A stretch of 64,000 bases of DNA from contig JACJXZ010000008.1 of the NCBI GenBank assembly GCA_020636375.1, forward strand, positions 248,001 to 312,000, in the 5' to 3' direction. The number at the start of each line of letters is the position of its first letter. The stretch's first letter is position 1. Both the position numbers and the translations under genes were made by a program. Under the pieces are notes generated by a model that was not told the origin of the DNA, did not search any database, and saw only the letters and a program-made list of their open reading frames with translations. The DNA is from Lewinellaceae bacterium. GTDB taxonomy: Bacteria > Bacteroidota > Bacteroidia > Chitinophagales > Saprospiraceae. This document shows, one piece after another, positions 1 through 9,518 of this stretch.

Positions 1-1212
1 AAGGAGAAGGTGAAGTCCGCCTTCCAGAAGGTGCGCTCCCAGATCTCCCGCATGAACGCCTTCCTCCAGGAGCGCATCACCGGCATGCGCATCGTCCAGA
101 TCTTTAATGCCGAACATCAGGAAATGGAGAAGTTCAAGAAGATCAACCGCGAATATACTCAGGCGAACCTCGACTCCATCCTGTATTACGCCGTATTCTT
201 TCCGGTCGTGGAGATCATCTCCGCCTTCTCCCTGGGCCTCATGGTCTGGTGGGGCGCCCAGGACGCCCTGCGCGCCGGCGGCGTCACTCTCGGTGCCCTC
301 GTGGCCTTCCCCATCTTCCTCGATATGCTCTTCCGCCCCATCCGGACGGTTGCCAACAACTTCAATACCCTGCAAATGGGGCTGGTCGCTTCTGAACGGG
401 TATTCAGCGTACTCGATAAGGACGACCAGATCGAGAACAACGGCAGCATCAAACCCGATAAGCTGAAGGGAAAGGTTGACTTCGGGAACGTTTTCTTCGC
501 CTATAATGCCAAAGACTATGTCCTGAAAGACATCAGCTTCCGGATCAATCCCGGCGAAACGCTGGCCATCGTAGGAAGCACCGGCTCCGGAAAAACGACC
601 ATCATCAACATCCTCAACCGCTTCTACGAAATCCAGAAGGGCAGCATCAGGATCGACGGCACCGACATCCGGGATTTCGAACTCCAGGCCTTCCGGCAGC
701 GCATCGCCATCGTCCTGCAGGATGTATTCCTCTTTTCCGGCTCCGTCCTGGAGAACATCACCCTGCGCGACCCCCGGTTTTCGCGGGAAGAGGTCATCGA
801 AGCCTCCAAAATGATCGGCGCCCATGAATTCATCGAGAAACTGCCCGGCAGCTACGATTACAAGGTGATGGAACGCGGGGCCACCCTGTCCATGGGCCAA
901 CGGCAGCTGATCTCTTTCGTGCGCGCCCTCGTCTTCAACCCCGATATCCTCATCCTCGACGAGGCCACCTCTTCTATCGACCCCGAGACGGAATCCGTCA
1001 TCCAGTACGCCATCGAAAAGCTGATCGCCAAACGCACCTCCATTATCATCGCCCACCGACTGAGTACCATCCGCCATGCCAATAATATCATGGTCCTGAG
1101 CAAAGGGAAAGTGGAGGAATTCGGGCCCCACGAAGAATTGCTGAAAGCGGAAGACGGGCATTACCGCCGCCTGTACGAAATGCAGTTCCTTCAGATGGCG
1201 GAGGAGCGGTAG
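1..1212 (+). CDS. ABC exporter, fused permease/ATPase (5' truncated by window edge)
   Basis: This is the C-terminal part of an MsbA-type half transporter that pumps a lipid or hydrophobic substrate across the inner membrane using ATP. The reading frame is open from base 1, so the true start lies upstream. The first ~130 visible residues are the end of the transmembrane domain. The ATPase domain follows, with Walker A GSTGSGKT, signature LSMGQRQ (a variant of LSGGQ), Walker B ILILDEATSSID and the switch histidine in IAHRLST. It lacks a visible C39 peptidase, but the N-terminus is missing. The substrate cannot be told from sequence. A convergent gene begins 20 bp after the stop. Confidence 0.9.
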   Translation, partial: KEKVKSAFQKVRSQISRMNAFLQERITGMRIVQIFNAEHQEMEKFKKINREYTQANLDSILYYAVFFPVVEIISAFSLGLMVWWGAQDALRAGGVTLGALVAFPIFLDMLFRPIRTVANNFNTLQMGLVASERVFSVLDKDDQIENNGSIKPDKLKGKVDFGNVFFAYNAKDYVLKDISFRINPGETLAIVGSTGSGKTTIINILNRFYEIQKGSIRIDGTDIRDFELQAFRQRIAIVLQDVFLFSGSVLENITLRDPRFSREEVIEASKMIGAHEFIEKLPGSYDYKVMERGATLSMGQRQLISFVRALVFNPDILILDEATSSIDPETESVIQYAIEKLIAKRTSIIIAHRLSTIRHANNIMVLSKGKVEEFGPHEELLKAEDGHYRRLYEMQFLQMAEER

Positions 1213-1231
1213 TTCATGGGTTCACTGGCTC

Positions 1232-2197
1232 CTAGGAAACCATGCCTCCATTCCCCCCCCCCACCGTCCGGATCAGGAAGAACCCATCGTCTCCCTGTTG
1301 CTGGTAGAGGGGCATGAGTATCCGGCCGTCGGCCCGGGCATAGATGGGGCCGTGGCGGTCGTGGGCCAGCAGTTCCCCTTTTTTTACTTTCTGGAAATTT
1401 TCGTAATTCGGCATCATGTGGAAGTCGTCGCCAGGCTGTATCTCGTGGCACATGATGAGCTCCAGCACTTTGGGCAGGTTTTTGGAGTATTCGATCAGCA
1501 GGGCGTCATGGCGGTTTTCGACATGTTCGGAGCGTACGCAGCCCACGGTGCGCATGCAGTTGATGATGGCGGCGATGGCGCGGTTGACGGACAGCGGCTC
1601 GTCGTGCTGGCCGGATTCAAAGCTGACCCCGACGGTTGGGCGGCCGAAGTTGTCGCTGTTGAAGTAATGCAGGGTGGTGCCGTGAATGCCCTCCAGCATG
1701 CCTTTCACAACCGGGGCGTGCAGTTCGATGGCTATTTTGACGCTTTCCGGGTCGTCGGTCGCAATGGAGAAAATGCCCCCATAGGCAGTAGTGGTATGGA
1801 GGTCGAGCAGGACGATCTTCTCCGGCTGGTAGGTTTCGACATTCTGCTCGATGATGGCGATCATTTCTTTCAGCTCCAGGTCTTCATCCTCCAGTTCTTC
1901 ACAGGCCATGGCCTTTATCCGGGCGATGTTCTCCGGTGTCCACTGCCGGTTGAGGTCTTTTTTCATGTACCTCATCTTCCTGGAGATGGCACGCACGTTT
2001 CCGCGCAAGCCGAGCAGGCGGCCATTAAAGGTGAAATTGGGGTTGGTTTCCGGTTCTATTTCGAGCAGTTTGAAGAGGATTTCCAGCGCCTGCACGCCGG
2101 CGGGTTCATTGCCGTGCATCCCGCCCACGCAGATCAGGAGCGGCCCCCTCTCCGTTCCTTCGTGTTGGCCAATGATGCGTTCCGTCTTTGTGTTCAT
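1232..2197 (-). CDS. Succinylglutamate desuccinylase/aspartoacylase-family (M14-like) zinc amidohydrolase
   Basis: The protein belongs to the AstE/AspA branch of zinc carboxypeptidase-like hydrolases, which cleave an acyl or amide bond of a small acylated amino acid. Near the N-terminus GGMHGNEPAG supplies the HxxE zinc ligands, RxxxKDLNR is the substrate-binding arginine motif, and LLDLHTTT supplies the third zinc ligand. It is about 321 residues, normal for the family. I chose the ATG at 2197 because the alignment-like core starts soon after it; an in-frame start at 2236 would add 13 residues and run through a small hairpin (2201-2221). The exact substrate is unknown. Confidence 0.85.
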   Translation of the reverse strand: MNTKTERIIGQHEGTERGPLLICVGGMHGNEPAGVQALEILFKLLEIEPETNPNFTFNGRLLGLRGNVRAISRKMRYMKKDLNRQWTPENIARIKAMACEELEDEDLELKEMIAIIEQNVETYQPEKIVLLDLHTTTAYGGIFSIATDDPESVKIAIELHAPVVKGMLEGIHGTTLHYFNSDNFGRPTVGVSFESGQHDEPLSVNRAIAAIINCMRTVGCVRSEHVENRHDALLIEYSKNLPKVLELIMCHEIQPGDDFHMMPNYENFQKVKKGELLAHDRHGPIYARADGRILMPLYQQQGDDGFFLIRTVGGGNGGMVS

Positions 2198-2456
2198 TGC
2201 TTTAGCCGCTTTACGGCTAAAATTAGGAAATATCATGAAATTTTATTTTTTCCCGATTACTAGTGCCGTCAGTATAGGATAACAACTGCAATATGTAAAA
2301 GTATACGGGAAAACCGGGTGATTGTTGTCAATTTACCGGTGGAAACCAAAGGCATCTCCCCGTAAGATCAGGCAACGGCCAATGCCTGCTGGCTAAACAA
2401 CCGAAGTTCCAGGTACTGTGCTTTGAAACCCAATTTCTGGCTTGCTGTAACACAGA

Positions 2457-2490
2457 TTGCATAGAATGCCGCCCGTAACTTTTAACTTTG
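2457..2490 (+). promoter_or_regulatory. Bacteroidota-type promoter for the subtilase run
   Basis: TAACTTTG at 2483-2490 matches the -7 consensus TAnnTTTG, and a TTG at 2457-2459 lies 23 bp upstream, slightly wider than the usual 19-21. It sits 18 bp before the subtilase ATG. The rest of 2198-2456 shows no gene. Confidence 0.5.
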
Positions 2491-2508
2491 CCGAAAACTT
2501 ACAAGGAC

Positions 2509-4275
2509 ATGAAGAAAATGCTCTTTTTTACCGTCATCATTTTTTCAATGGCCTCCTGGCAAAAGCCGGAAAGCGGCGATTGGAAAAATAAAGTCGACGC
2601 TTCCCTGCTGGAAAAAGCATACGCCGGGGAAGAAGCCGAATTCCTGATCTTGCTGCAGGAACAGGCGGATGTCAGCGGCAGCCGGCAATTCCGCATCAAA
2701 GAAGAAAAGGCCGCTTTTGTATTCAACAAGTTGCAACAGACGGCCAAACAAACCCAGGGGCCGGTGATCGCCCTCCTGGAAGAAGCCGGCGCTGCCTACC
2801 GGCCCTTTTATATCGTAAACGCCATCCTGGCTACAGGCAAACTGGACCTTATCCGCCGGGTAGCGCAACTGGGCGCCGTAGCTCAGGTGCAGGACAACCC
2901 GGCGGTGCGCCTGCAGCCCCCCTTGGCCGAAGAGAGCGGCGCCCCCCCCATTTCCTTCCGCAACGCGTTGGTGGAATGGGGTATCGACAAGATCAACGCC
3001 GACGATGTCTGGGCGATGGGGTACACCGGCCAGGGCGTCGTCATCGGCGGGCAGGATACCGGCTACGAATGGGACCATCCCGCTATCCGGGATACTTACC
3101 GCGGCTGGGACGGAAACACGGCAGACCACAACCACAACTGGCACGACGCCATCCACAGCCTCATCGGCGACCCCAATGACACCAACCCCTGCGGGCTGGA
3201 CAGCGCCGTGCCCTGCGACGACCACAGCCACGGCACCCACACCATGGGCACCATGGCCGGCTCGGAGAGCGACGAGGGCAAAAGCATCGGCGTTGCGCCC
3301 GGCGCCACCTGGATCGCCTGCCGGAATATGGAAAAAGGCGCAGGCACGCCGGCCACTTATATCGAATGTTTCGAATGGTTTCTGGCACCTTATGACCTGA
3401 ACGGGGAAAACGCCAACGTAACTTACGCTCCCCACGTGATCAACAATTCCTGGAGCTGCCCGGAATCGGAAGGCTGCAACCCCTCCAATTTCGGCACTAT
3501 GCAAATGGTGGTCGACAACCTCAAGGCATCCGGCATCGTGGTCGTCGTTTCCGCAGGCAACAGCGGCAGCAACTGCGCTACGGTCAATACGCCGGCAGCC
3601 ATGTACGAAAACAGCTTCTCGGTAGGCGCTACCCAACAGAACGATACCATCGCCGGCTTCAGCAGCCGCGGGCCGGTCATCGCCGACGGCAGCGGCCGCC
3701 TGAAGCCCAACGTAGCTGCGCCGGGCGTCAGCGTCCGCTCTGCCGTGCTCAATGGCGGCTTCGCCAACTTTTCCGGAACCAGCATGGCCGGCCCTCACGT
3801 CGCCGGCCTGGTGGCACTCCTGATCTCCGCCAAACCGGAACTGGCCGGACAGGTGGAAGAGATCGAATCCATCATCGAGCAAACTGCCCTGCCCTTGTTC
3901 AGCGGGCAGGATTGCGCGGAATTCTCCGGCCAGCAGATTCCTAATGCCGTCTACGGCTTCGGCAGGGCCGACGCCCTCGCCGCCGTGCTGGAGGTACTGG
4001 GCGTTACCGGCGAAAACGGACAGCCCGCTGCGGAAAGCCTCAGGGTTTTCCCCAACCCCACCGGCGGGCAGGCCTTCTTCCGGCTCGATGGCGCTGTAGG
4101 CGAAGCGCAGGTCCAGGCCTTCTCCTTCTCCGGCCAGCTGGTTCATTCCAGCCGATGGAATCTGGCCGATGGGAACATCAAACAGGTGGACCTCTCTGCG
4201 CTGCCCTCCGGCATTTACTGGTACCGCATCGCCCTGGATGGCAGGCAGTACCAGGGCAGGCTCGTGAAGCAATAA
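2509..4275 (+). CDS. Secreted S8 subtilisin-like serine protease with T9SS C-terminal domain
   Basis: This is an exported serine endopeptidase. A hydrophobic N-terminal segment is followed by a propeptide-like region of ~150 residues, then the catalytic triad in order: Asp in GGQDTGYEWDH (~residue 183), His in DDHSHGTHTMG (~241) and Ser in FSGTSMAGPHVAG. The oxyanion Asn is in SAGNSG. The last ~80 residues start with VFPNPT and end in the GIYWYRI...GRLVKQ pattern of the type A T9SS sorting domain, so it should cross the outer membrane by type IX secretion. I prefer the ATG at 2509 over an upstream TTG at 2488 that overlaps the promoter. It is followed after 10 bp by an ABC exporter operon. 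Confidence 0.93.
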   Translation: MKKMLFFTVIIFSMASWQKPESGDWKNKVDASLLEKAYAGEEAEFLILLQEQADVSGSRQFRIKEEKAAFVFNKLQQTAKQTQGPVIALLEEAGAAYRPFYIVNAILATGKLDLIRRVAQLGAVAQVQDNPAVRLQPPLAEESGAPPISFRNALVEWGIDKINADDVWAMGYTGQGVVIGGQDTGYEWDHPAIRDTYRGWDGNTADHNHNWHDAIHSLIGDPNDTNPCGLDSAVPCDDHSHGTHTMGTMAGSESDEGKSIGVAPGATWIACRNMEKGAGTPATYIECFEWFLAPYDLNGENANVTYAPHVINNSWSCPESEGCNPSNFGTMQMVVDNLKASGIVVVVSAGNSGSNCATVNTPAAMYENSFSVGATQQNDTIAGFSSRGPVIADGSGRLKPNVAAPGVSVRSAVLNGGFANFSGTSMAGPHVAGLVALLISAKPELAGQVEEIESIIEQTALPLFSGQDCAEFSGQQIPNAVYGFGRADALAAVLEVLGVTGENGQPAAESLRVFPNPTGGQAFFRLDGAVGEAQVQAFSFSGQLVHSSRWNLADGNIKQVDLSALPSGIYWYRIALDGRQYQGRLVKQ

Positions 4276-4285
4276 CCCCCTCGCC

Positions 4286-4984
4286 ATGCCCGAATCAGAA
4301 GTACTGGCCCGCCTGGAGCAAGCCAAAAAAGTATACCGAACGGGAGATACGATGATCACCGCCCTGGATTCCACTACCATGGAAGTCCGCAGCCGTGAAC
4401 TCGTCCTGGTGGAAGGGCCGTCCGGCTCTGGCAAGACCACCCTGATATCTCTGATCGGCTGCGTGATCTATCCCACGGAAGGCGAAGTTTTTGTCCGCGG
4501 CACCCTCACCAGCAGCCTCAATGACCGCCAGTTGTCCCGGCTGCGCCTCAACAACATCGGCTTTGTCTTCCAGAATTTCAACCTGATCGCTCCCTTCTCG
4601 GCCCTCGACAATGTCGCTTTTCCCCTTCGCCTGATGGGGAAAAGCGGCCGGGAAGCCCGCCGGGAAGCCATGGCGCAACTGGAAAAGCTGGGCCTGGCCG
4701 ACCGCCGGAAAAACCGCCCCCGGGAGCTCTCCGGCGGCCAAAAACAAAGGGTGGCCATCGCCCGCGCTTTGGCCACCAACCCGCGCATCCTCCTTTGCGA
4801 CGAACCCACCGCGTCCCTCGACCATCGGTCCCTGGAAAAGATCATGAGCGAACTGCGGAGCCTGAGCCGGGAGGGCAAGGCCGTAGTGGTGGTCACCCAC
4901 GATCCCCGCCTGGAAGCCTATGCCGACCGGATCATCAGCGTGGAAGACGGGCGGATAGTAGATGAGAAATACAACCGGGATTAA
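4286..4984 (+). CDS. ABC transporter ATPase, DevA/MacB/LolD type
   Basis: This 232-residue ATPase powers a type VII (MacB-like) ABC transporter. It shows Walker A GPSGSGKTT, Q-loop FVFQNFNLIAPF, signature LSGGQKQRVAIARAL and Walker B ILLCDEPTASLD, followed by the H-loop VVVTHD. It is the first gene of a set that continues with a lipoprotein adaptor, an FtsX-type permease and a TolC homologue, so it most likely energises a tripartite envelope exporter. The ATG lies 10 bp after the subtilase stop, which suggests co-transcription with the protease. Confidence 0.92.
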   Translation: MPESEVLARLEQAKKVYRTGDTMITALDSTTMEVRSRELVLVEGPSGSGKTTLISLIGCVIYPTEGEVFVRGTLTSSLNDRQLSRLRLNNIGFVFQNFNLIAPFSALDNVAFPLRLMGKSGREARREAMAQLEKLGLADRRKNRPRELSGGQKQRVAIARALATNPRILLCDEPTASLDHRSLEKIMSELRSLSREGKAVVVVTHDPRLEAYADRIISVEDGRIVDEKYNRD

Positions 4985-5000
4985 TACAGAACGAAAACTG

Positions 5001-5987
5001 ATGAAGATGGGCCAACTTCGTGTTTTATCCGTTTCGCTGCTCCTTTCCCTGCTCGCCCTTGCCTGTGGCAACAAAGAAGAGCCTGCCAAAGGCCCGGCAA
5101 GTGCCGCCGCCGAACGGCAGGCTGCCGTCCGCCGCCTGCAAAACCCCAAAGTGGTGGCCGCGCTGGGCAAGGTCATTCCGGAAGGGGAAATACTGGAACT
5201 CGCCTTCGAAACCAGCGGGCGGGTTCGGCGCATTCATGTCACGGAGGGGCAGAAAACCCAATCCGGCACTCCCCTCATTGCGCTCGATGCCGCCCTGGAG
5301 GACAACCAGCTCCAAACCCTCGGGGCCCAGCTGGAGCGCAACCGGCTGGAGCAGGAGGATGCCCGCGCCCAGGTTCGGCACTACGAAGAAATACTCCAAC
5401 AACACCGCCAAACCTACCAGCGCCTGCAGCGTTCGGTAGAGGCCAACGCCCTGCCCGCCAGCGAACTGGATCAGGCAGCACTCGATATTGAGGACAGCCG
5501 TTACCAGGCCGCCGCCGCCGCGCGCCTGCTGCAACGGCTCGACGTACAGGCCCGGGAACTGCGGCTCCAGGAGGGGGAAGTGCGGCTGCGCCGGCAACAG
5601 AAGGAATTGAAAGCACCCGGCGACGGAACCCTCCTGCGCTGGGAAGTGCGCGAGGGCGCAACAGTAAACGCCTATCAGGTGGCCGGAGAATTCGCCCCCG
5701 CCGGGCCTCTGCTCCTCGAAGCCGAGGTCGATGAATACTTCGCTTCCAATGTGCAGGTGGGCCAGAATGCCATCATCCGCCGGGAAGGATATACCGATAC
5801 CCTGGCCCGCGGGCAGGTCATCTTCACCTCCGGCAAGCTAAGCGGGAAATCCATCCTTTCTGAAGACAACAGCCAGTTTGAAGACCTGCAGGTCCGGCGC
5901 ATCAAAATCCGCCTGGAGGATAGCGGCCGGTTGTTGCTGGGCATGAAGGTGGAAGCCCTTATTCAAACCGCAAAAAACACCGACTGA
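5001..5987 (+). CDS. Periplasmic adaptor (membrane fusion) lipoprotein, DevB/HlyD-like
   Basis: The protein links an inner membrane ABC transporter to a TolC channel. From the ATG at 5001 it has a signal peptide ending in a lipobox (LLALAC), so it is probably a lipoprotein. A half-lipoyl segment (~residues 45-90) is followed by a long coiled-coil hairpin rich in Q/E/R/L (~95-210), then the second lipoyl half and a beta-barrel. An ORF start at 4962 would overlap the ATPase gene and bury the signal peptide, so 5001 (or the ATG at 5007) is preferred. Its stop codon overlaps the permease start (TGATG). Confidence 0.88.
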   Translation: MKMGQLRVLSVSLLLSLLALACGNKEEPAKGPASAAAERQAAVRRLQNPKVVAALGKVIPEGEILELAFETSGRVRRIHVTEGQKTQSGTPLIALDAALEDNQLQTLGAQLERNRLEQEDARAQVRHYEEILQQHRQTYQRLQRSVEANALPASELDQAALDIEDSRYQAAAAARLLQRLDVQARELRLQEGEVRLRRQQKELKAPGDGTLLRWEVREGATVNAYQVAGEFAPAGPLLLEAEVDEYFASNVQVGQNAIIRREGYTDTLARGQVIFTSGKLSGKSILSEDNSQFEDLQVRRIKIRLEDSGRLLLGMKVEALIQTAKNTD

Positions 5988-7105
5988 TGTTCCGGCAGGC
6001 CCTGCAATTCATCAATTATGACAAGCCCAAGGCCTTTGGCGCTACCCTTGGCGTACTGGTGGCCATTTTCCTCATCGGCCAGCAGGCGGGCATATTTATC
6101 TTCCTGACCAGCCTGATGACCACCCTGGTCGATAACTCGAAGGCCGACATTTGGGTGGCCAATGAAAAGGCGCGCGACGCCAACCGGCTCGGCACGATCG
6201 ACATGCGCTACGCCCTGGAACTGAAATCTGTACCGGGTGTGGACATCGTTTCGCCCCTGGTACTGGCCGGCGCCAGCGCCAAGCTGCGCAACGGCGAGCA
6301 ACTGCCCGTGCAACTGGTAGGGGTGGAAGCCCCGGAATTCCTGCTCGAACCCTGGCGGGTGACAGAGGGCAGCAAATTTGGCCTGCTGGATAACGGCGGC
6401 GTGTCCGTCGACATCTTCGACATCAGCAGCATGGACAGCCTGGAAATCGGCGAACCCCTGGAGATCAGCGGCCGGCGTTCTTATGTAAAAACCATTACCC
6501 GGGGCGCCCGCGGTTTCGGCGGCACCCTGATGGTAACTACCGCCGGGCGGGCCCGGGCGCTGGGCCAGGTGCCAGGCAACAAGGCCAGCGCCATCCTGCT
6601 CACCGTAAAAGAAGGCTACTCGCCCGACAGCGTAGCGGCCGCCATCAACCGCAGCTTTTTCGGCATCCGCGCCTGGGAGCGCAAAGCTTTCTCTCAGCAA
6701 ACCCGCCAGGAGAACCTCAGCAACAGCGGTATCGGCACCTCCACCTTCACCCTGATCATCTTCGCCATCATTTCCGGGATGGTCATCATCGGGCTGACGC
6801 TGTATTCGGCAGCCATCGAACGCCTCAACGATTACGCCACCATGAAGGCCATCGGCGCCTCCAACGGCTACGTGACCCGCATCATCCTGTCCCAGGCATT
6901 GCTGATCGCGACAGTGGGGTTCGCCCTCGCCGCCGCGCTGCTCGCAGGCTTTCAAAAAGGCATCGCCAACGCCGGCGTGATCTTCGACTATGGATGGATG
7001 CTTTGGGCAGGCTTGTTGCTGGCCACGCTGCTCCTTTCCCTGGGCGGCGCCCTGCTGGCCATCTTCCGCATCCGTAAAGTAGAGCCGGCTTCCGTTTTCC
7101 GTTGA
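5987..7105 (+). CDS. ABC transporter permease, DevC/FtsX type
   Basis: This 372-residue inner membrane permease has one N-terminal transmembrane segment, a large periplasmic domain (~residues 40-255) and three C-terminal segments, the MacB/FtsX architecture. The end of the protein contains DYATMKAIGASNGYV, the coupling-helix motif of this family. The size and lack of a fused ATPase match DevC, which in cyanobacteria works with DevA and DevB to export glycolipids; that comparison is family knowledge and the substrate here is unknown. It is translationally coupled to the adaptor gene upstream. Confidence 0.9.
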   Translation: MFRQALQFINYDKPKAFGATLGVLVAIFLIGQQAGIFIFLTSLMTTLVDNSKADIWVANEKARDANRLGTIDMRYALELKSVPGVDIVSPLVLAGASAKLRNGEQLPVQLVGVEAPEFLLEPWRVTEGSKFGLLDNGGVSVDIFDISSMDSLEIGEPLEISGRRSYVKTITRGARGFGGTLMVTTAGRARALGQVPGNKASAILLTVKEGYSPDSVAAAINRSFFGIRAWERKAFSQQTRQENLSNSGIGTSTFTLIIFAIISGMVIIGLTLYSAAIERLNDYATMKAIGASNGYVTRIILSQALLIATVGFALAAALLAGFQKGIANAGVIFDYGWMLWAGLLLATLLLSLGGALLAIFRIRKVEPASVFR

Positions 7106-7120
7106 TCAAAAATTATCGTG

Positions 7121-8419
7121 ATGAAGATCTTCCTGAATGTTCTTTCCTTCCTTTTTTTGTCGAATGTGCTGATGGGGCAGCAGGTTTTTAGCGTCGGGGA
7201 GGCGGTGAATTACGCCCGCGAACACGTCTCCGCCCTGAAGAACAGCCGCCTGGAACAGCAAATATCAGCTATAGAAGAAGAACGCCTGGAACGCAGGTGG
7301 CACCCGCAGGTTTCCGCCTCCGCCGACATCCGCTACAATCCCATCCTGCAGACCACCCTCCTGCCGGCCGAACTGGCCGGCGGGCCCGGCGGAGAACTCA
7401 TCGAGGTGCAGTTCGGGACGGCCTTCTCCAGCGCCCTGGGGCTGACGGTGCAGCAGAAAGTTTACGACCCCGTCTTCCACCTGGAACAGGAGTTGAAAAC
7501 CATCGCCCGGAATAAAGCGGCGCTGGATGCGGAATTCGAGGCAAAACAGATGGAACTCCGGGTCATAGCGGCTTATTACCTCGCCTTGCTCAACCGGGAA
7601 ACCTTCCGTAACAGCCGGAGCCTGCTGTCCAGCCTGGGTAAACTGCGGGAAGACATACGTATTCAGGTAGAAAACGAACTGGAAAACCCCGCCCTGCTCA
7701 ACACCGTCGGCCAGCAATACCAGCAGCAACAAAACAAGATCTACGCCGACAGCCTGGGCTGGCTGTCCAGCCTGGCCGGGCTGAAACTGGAAATGGGCTT
7801 CCCGGCGGGAGAAGAGATGTTCCTTGCCGATAGCCTCAGCCCCGCCATGAACGACACCCTCCGGCTGAATACCGCCGATAATTACGACATCCGGAGTTAC
7901 AGCCTTAAGCTGGAGGAGTCGCGCAATAATCTGAGCCGGCTCGGCCGTTCGAAGCTTCCGGCCATTAGCGCTGAGGGGTACCTCGGCGCCCAGTTCTTTT
8001 CTCCGTCGCCGGATTTGTACAACTTCCAGCGATGGTACGGATTGAGCTATATTGGCCTGACAGCCAGCCTGCCGATTTATGACGGGCAGGACCGGCGTTA
8101 TGGCGCCCGGATAGAAAACCTGCGGATGGAACAGGTGCGCAATGAGATGGAAGCCTACCGGATCGGGCAGGAAAACAAGGCCGTCCGGGCTTCCCTGCAA
8201 ATGGAAAGCGCCCGGGCGCAGGCCGCCCTGGCAAAACATGCCATAGAGGCTGCCGAACAGAACCTGGAACTCGCCCGGTTCAATTACCAGAATGCCGTCA
8301 CCGGGTTCCAGCCCGTCTTCGACGCCCTCCAGGTATTAACCAACAGCCGGGAACAACTGGTCAACGCCCAGGCCGCCTATGTGCAGGCCCGGCTCGAGGC
8401 CCGGTTGCTGGACTTGTAA
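7121..8419 (+). CDS. TolC-family outer membrane efflux protein
   Basis: This is the outer membrane channel of the tripartite exporter encoded just upstream. A signal peptide (hydrophobic stretch ending near GQQVF) precedes two repeats of the OEP fold, with long amphipathic helices and a conserved late segment AEQNLELARFNYQNAVTGF typical of TolC homologues. It is 432 residues, as expected. The ATG at 7121 is directly preceded by an in-frame GTG at 7118; either could start translation. It closes the exporter gene set, 15 bp behind the permease. Confidence 0.9.
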   Translation: MKIFLNVLSFLFLSNVLMGQQVFSVGEAVNYAREHVSALKNSRLEQQISAIEEERLERRWHPQVSASADIRYNPILQTTLLPAELAGGPGGELIEVQFGTAFSSALGLTVQQKVYDPVFHLEQELKTIARNKAALDAEFEAKQMELRVIAAYYLALLNRETFRNSRSLLSSLGKLREDIRIQVENELENPALLNTVGQQYQQQQNKIYADSLGWLSSLAGLKLEMGFPAGEEMFLADSLSPAMNDTLRLNTADNYDIRSYSLKLEESRNNLSRLGRSKLPAISAEGYLGAQFFSPSPDLYNFQRWYGLSYIGLTASLPIYDGQDRRYGARIENLRMEQVRNEMEAYRIGQENKAVRASLQMESARAQAALAKHAIEAAEQNLELARFNYQNAVTGFQPVFDALQVLTNSREQLVNAQAAYVQARLEARLLDL

Positions 8420-8444
8420 GGCCCTGGCAAAAAGTGTACCTTCG
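8414..8444 (+). promoter_or_regulatory. Probable promoter of the ACMSD-like gene
   Basis: TTG at 8414-8416 and TACCTTCG at 8437-8444 are spaced by 20 bp. This fits the TTG-N19-21-TAnnTTTG promoter with one mismatch, 33 bp before the next start codon. It overlaps the end of the tolC-like gene. Confidence 0.5.
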
Positions 8445-8477
8445 CTGTTGCCGCCTTAACCAAACCGCCAGACTGAC

Positions 8478-9485
8478 ATGCTGAAAATCGACATGCACAC
8501 CCACATCATCCCTGAAAAGCTACCCCGCTTTGCGGATAAGTTCGGCTACGGGGATTTTATCTACCTCGAACACCACGCTCCCGGCCGCGCCCGGATGATG
8601 AAAGGCAATGAATTCTTCCGCGAGATCGCCTCCAATTGCTGGGCCCCGGCGGAGCGCATCGAAGAATACGCCCGGTATCGCACCCAGGTGCAGGTAGTGT
8701 GCACCATCCCGGTCATGTTCTCCTATTGGGCCAAGCCCCAGGATGGCCTGGAACTGGCCCGCTTCCTCAACGACGACATCGCCCAAACGGTAGCGGACCA
8801 TCCCCGGCATTACATCGGCCTCGGCACCCTGCCCATGCAGGATACGGGCCTGGCCATACAGGAGCTTCAGCGCTGCCAGGAGATCGGCCTGGCCGGCATA
8901 CAGATCGGCTCCAACATCAACGATAAAAACCTCAGCGAACCGGAATTTTTTCCCGTTTTCCAGGCCTGCCAGGACCTGGGCATGGCCCTCTTCGTCCACC
9001 CCTGGGAAATGATGGGGTTCGACTCCATGCGCAAATACTGGCTCCCCTGGCTGGTCGGCATGCCGGCGGAAACCTCCCGCGCCATCTGTTCCATGATCTT
9101 TGGCGGCGTGTTCGAACGGCTGCCCGGCCTGCGCGCCTGCTTCGCCCACGCCGGCGGATCCTTCCTGCCGACCATTGGCCGGGTGCAGCACGGCTTCGAC
9201 TGTCGGCCCGACCTGGTGGCCGTAGACAATGACGTGCCGCCCCGCGACTACCTGGGGCGGTTCTGGGTCGATTGCATCACCCACGACCCGAACCTGTTGC
9301 GCTATGTGCTGGATACCGCCGGCGAGAACCGCGTGTGCCTCGGCTCCGACTACCCCTTCCCCCTTGGCGACCTCGAGATCGGCGCCTTCATCGAAGAGAT
9401 GGACCTGCCGCAGCAGGCGGTAGAAAAGATTTTTGCCGATAATACCCTGGAATGGCTGGGAATGGAACGGGCTGCTTTTGAATAA
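8478..9485 (+). CDS. Amidohydrolase-family decarboxylase, ACMSD-like
   Basis: The protein resembles 2-amino-3-carboxymuconate-6-semialdehyde decarboxylase, a zinc enzyme that diverts the kynurenine pathway away from quinolinate. Visible metal and catalytic residues are H7 and H9 (DMHTHI), H174 (VHPWEMMG), H224 (CFAHAGGSF) and D291 (GSDYPFPLG), all in the ACMSD arrangement, and the 335-residue length fits. No other kynurenine pathway gene is adjacent, so it could also be a related decarboxylase for another aromatic or semialdehyde acid. It appears to have its own promoter. Confidence 0.85.
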   Translation: MLKIDMHTHIIPEKLPRFADKFGYGDFIYLEHHAPGRARMMKGNEFFREIASNCWAPAERIEEYARYRTQVQVVCTIPVMFSYWAKPQDGLELARFLNDDIAQTVADHPRHYIGLGTLPMQDTGLAIQELQRCQEIGLAGIQIGSNINDKNLSEPEFFPVFQACQDLGMALFVHPWEMMGFDSMRKYWLPWLVGMPAETSRAICSMIFGGVFERLPGLRACFAHAGGSFLPTIGRVQHGFDCRPDLVAVDNDVPPRDYLGRFWVDCITHDPNLLRYVLDTAGENRVCLGSDYPFPLGDLEIGAFIEEMDLPQQAVEKIFADNTLEWLGMERAAFE

Positions 9486-9518
9486 AAACCCGTAACTATT
9501 TAGCTGGGCTAAGAGGCT

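Noticed and set aside
1..1212. Peptidase-containing exporter for the double-glycine peptide
   Set aside because: The visible part lacks a C39 domain and is 44 kb away. Its N-terminus is outside the window, so it cannot be linked to the peptide.
1298..2263. Long plus-strand open frame opposite the amidohydrolase
   Set aside because: It is a shadow of the minus-strand gene, with no motif or start signal of its own. High GC makes such frames common.
2545..4440. 631-codon minus-strand frame opposite the subtilase
   Set aside because: The plus strand has a complete catalytic triad and T9SS domain. The minus frame is rich in Ala, Gly, Val and His with no domain.
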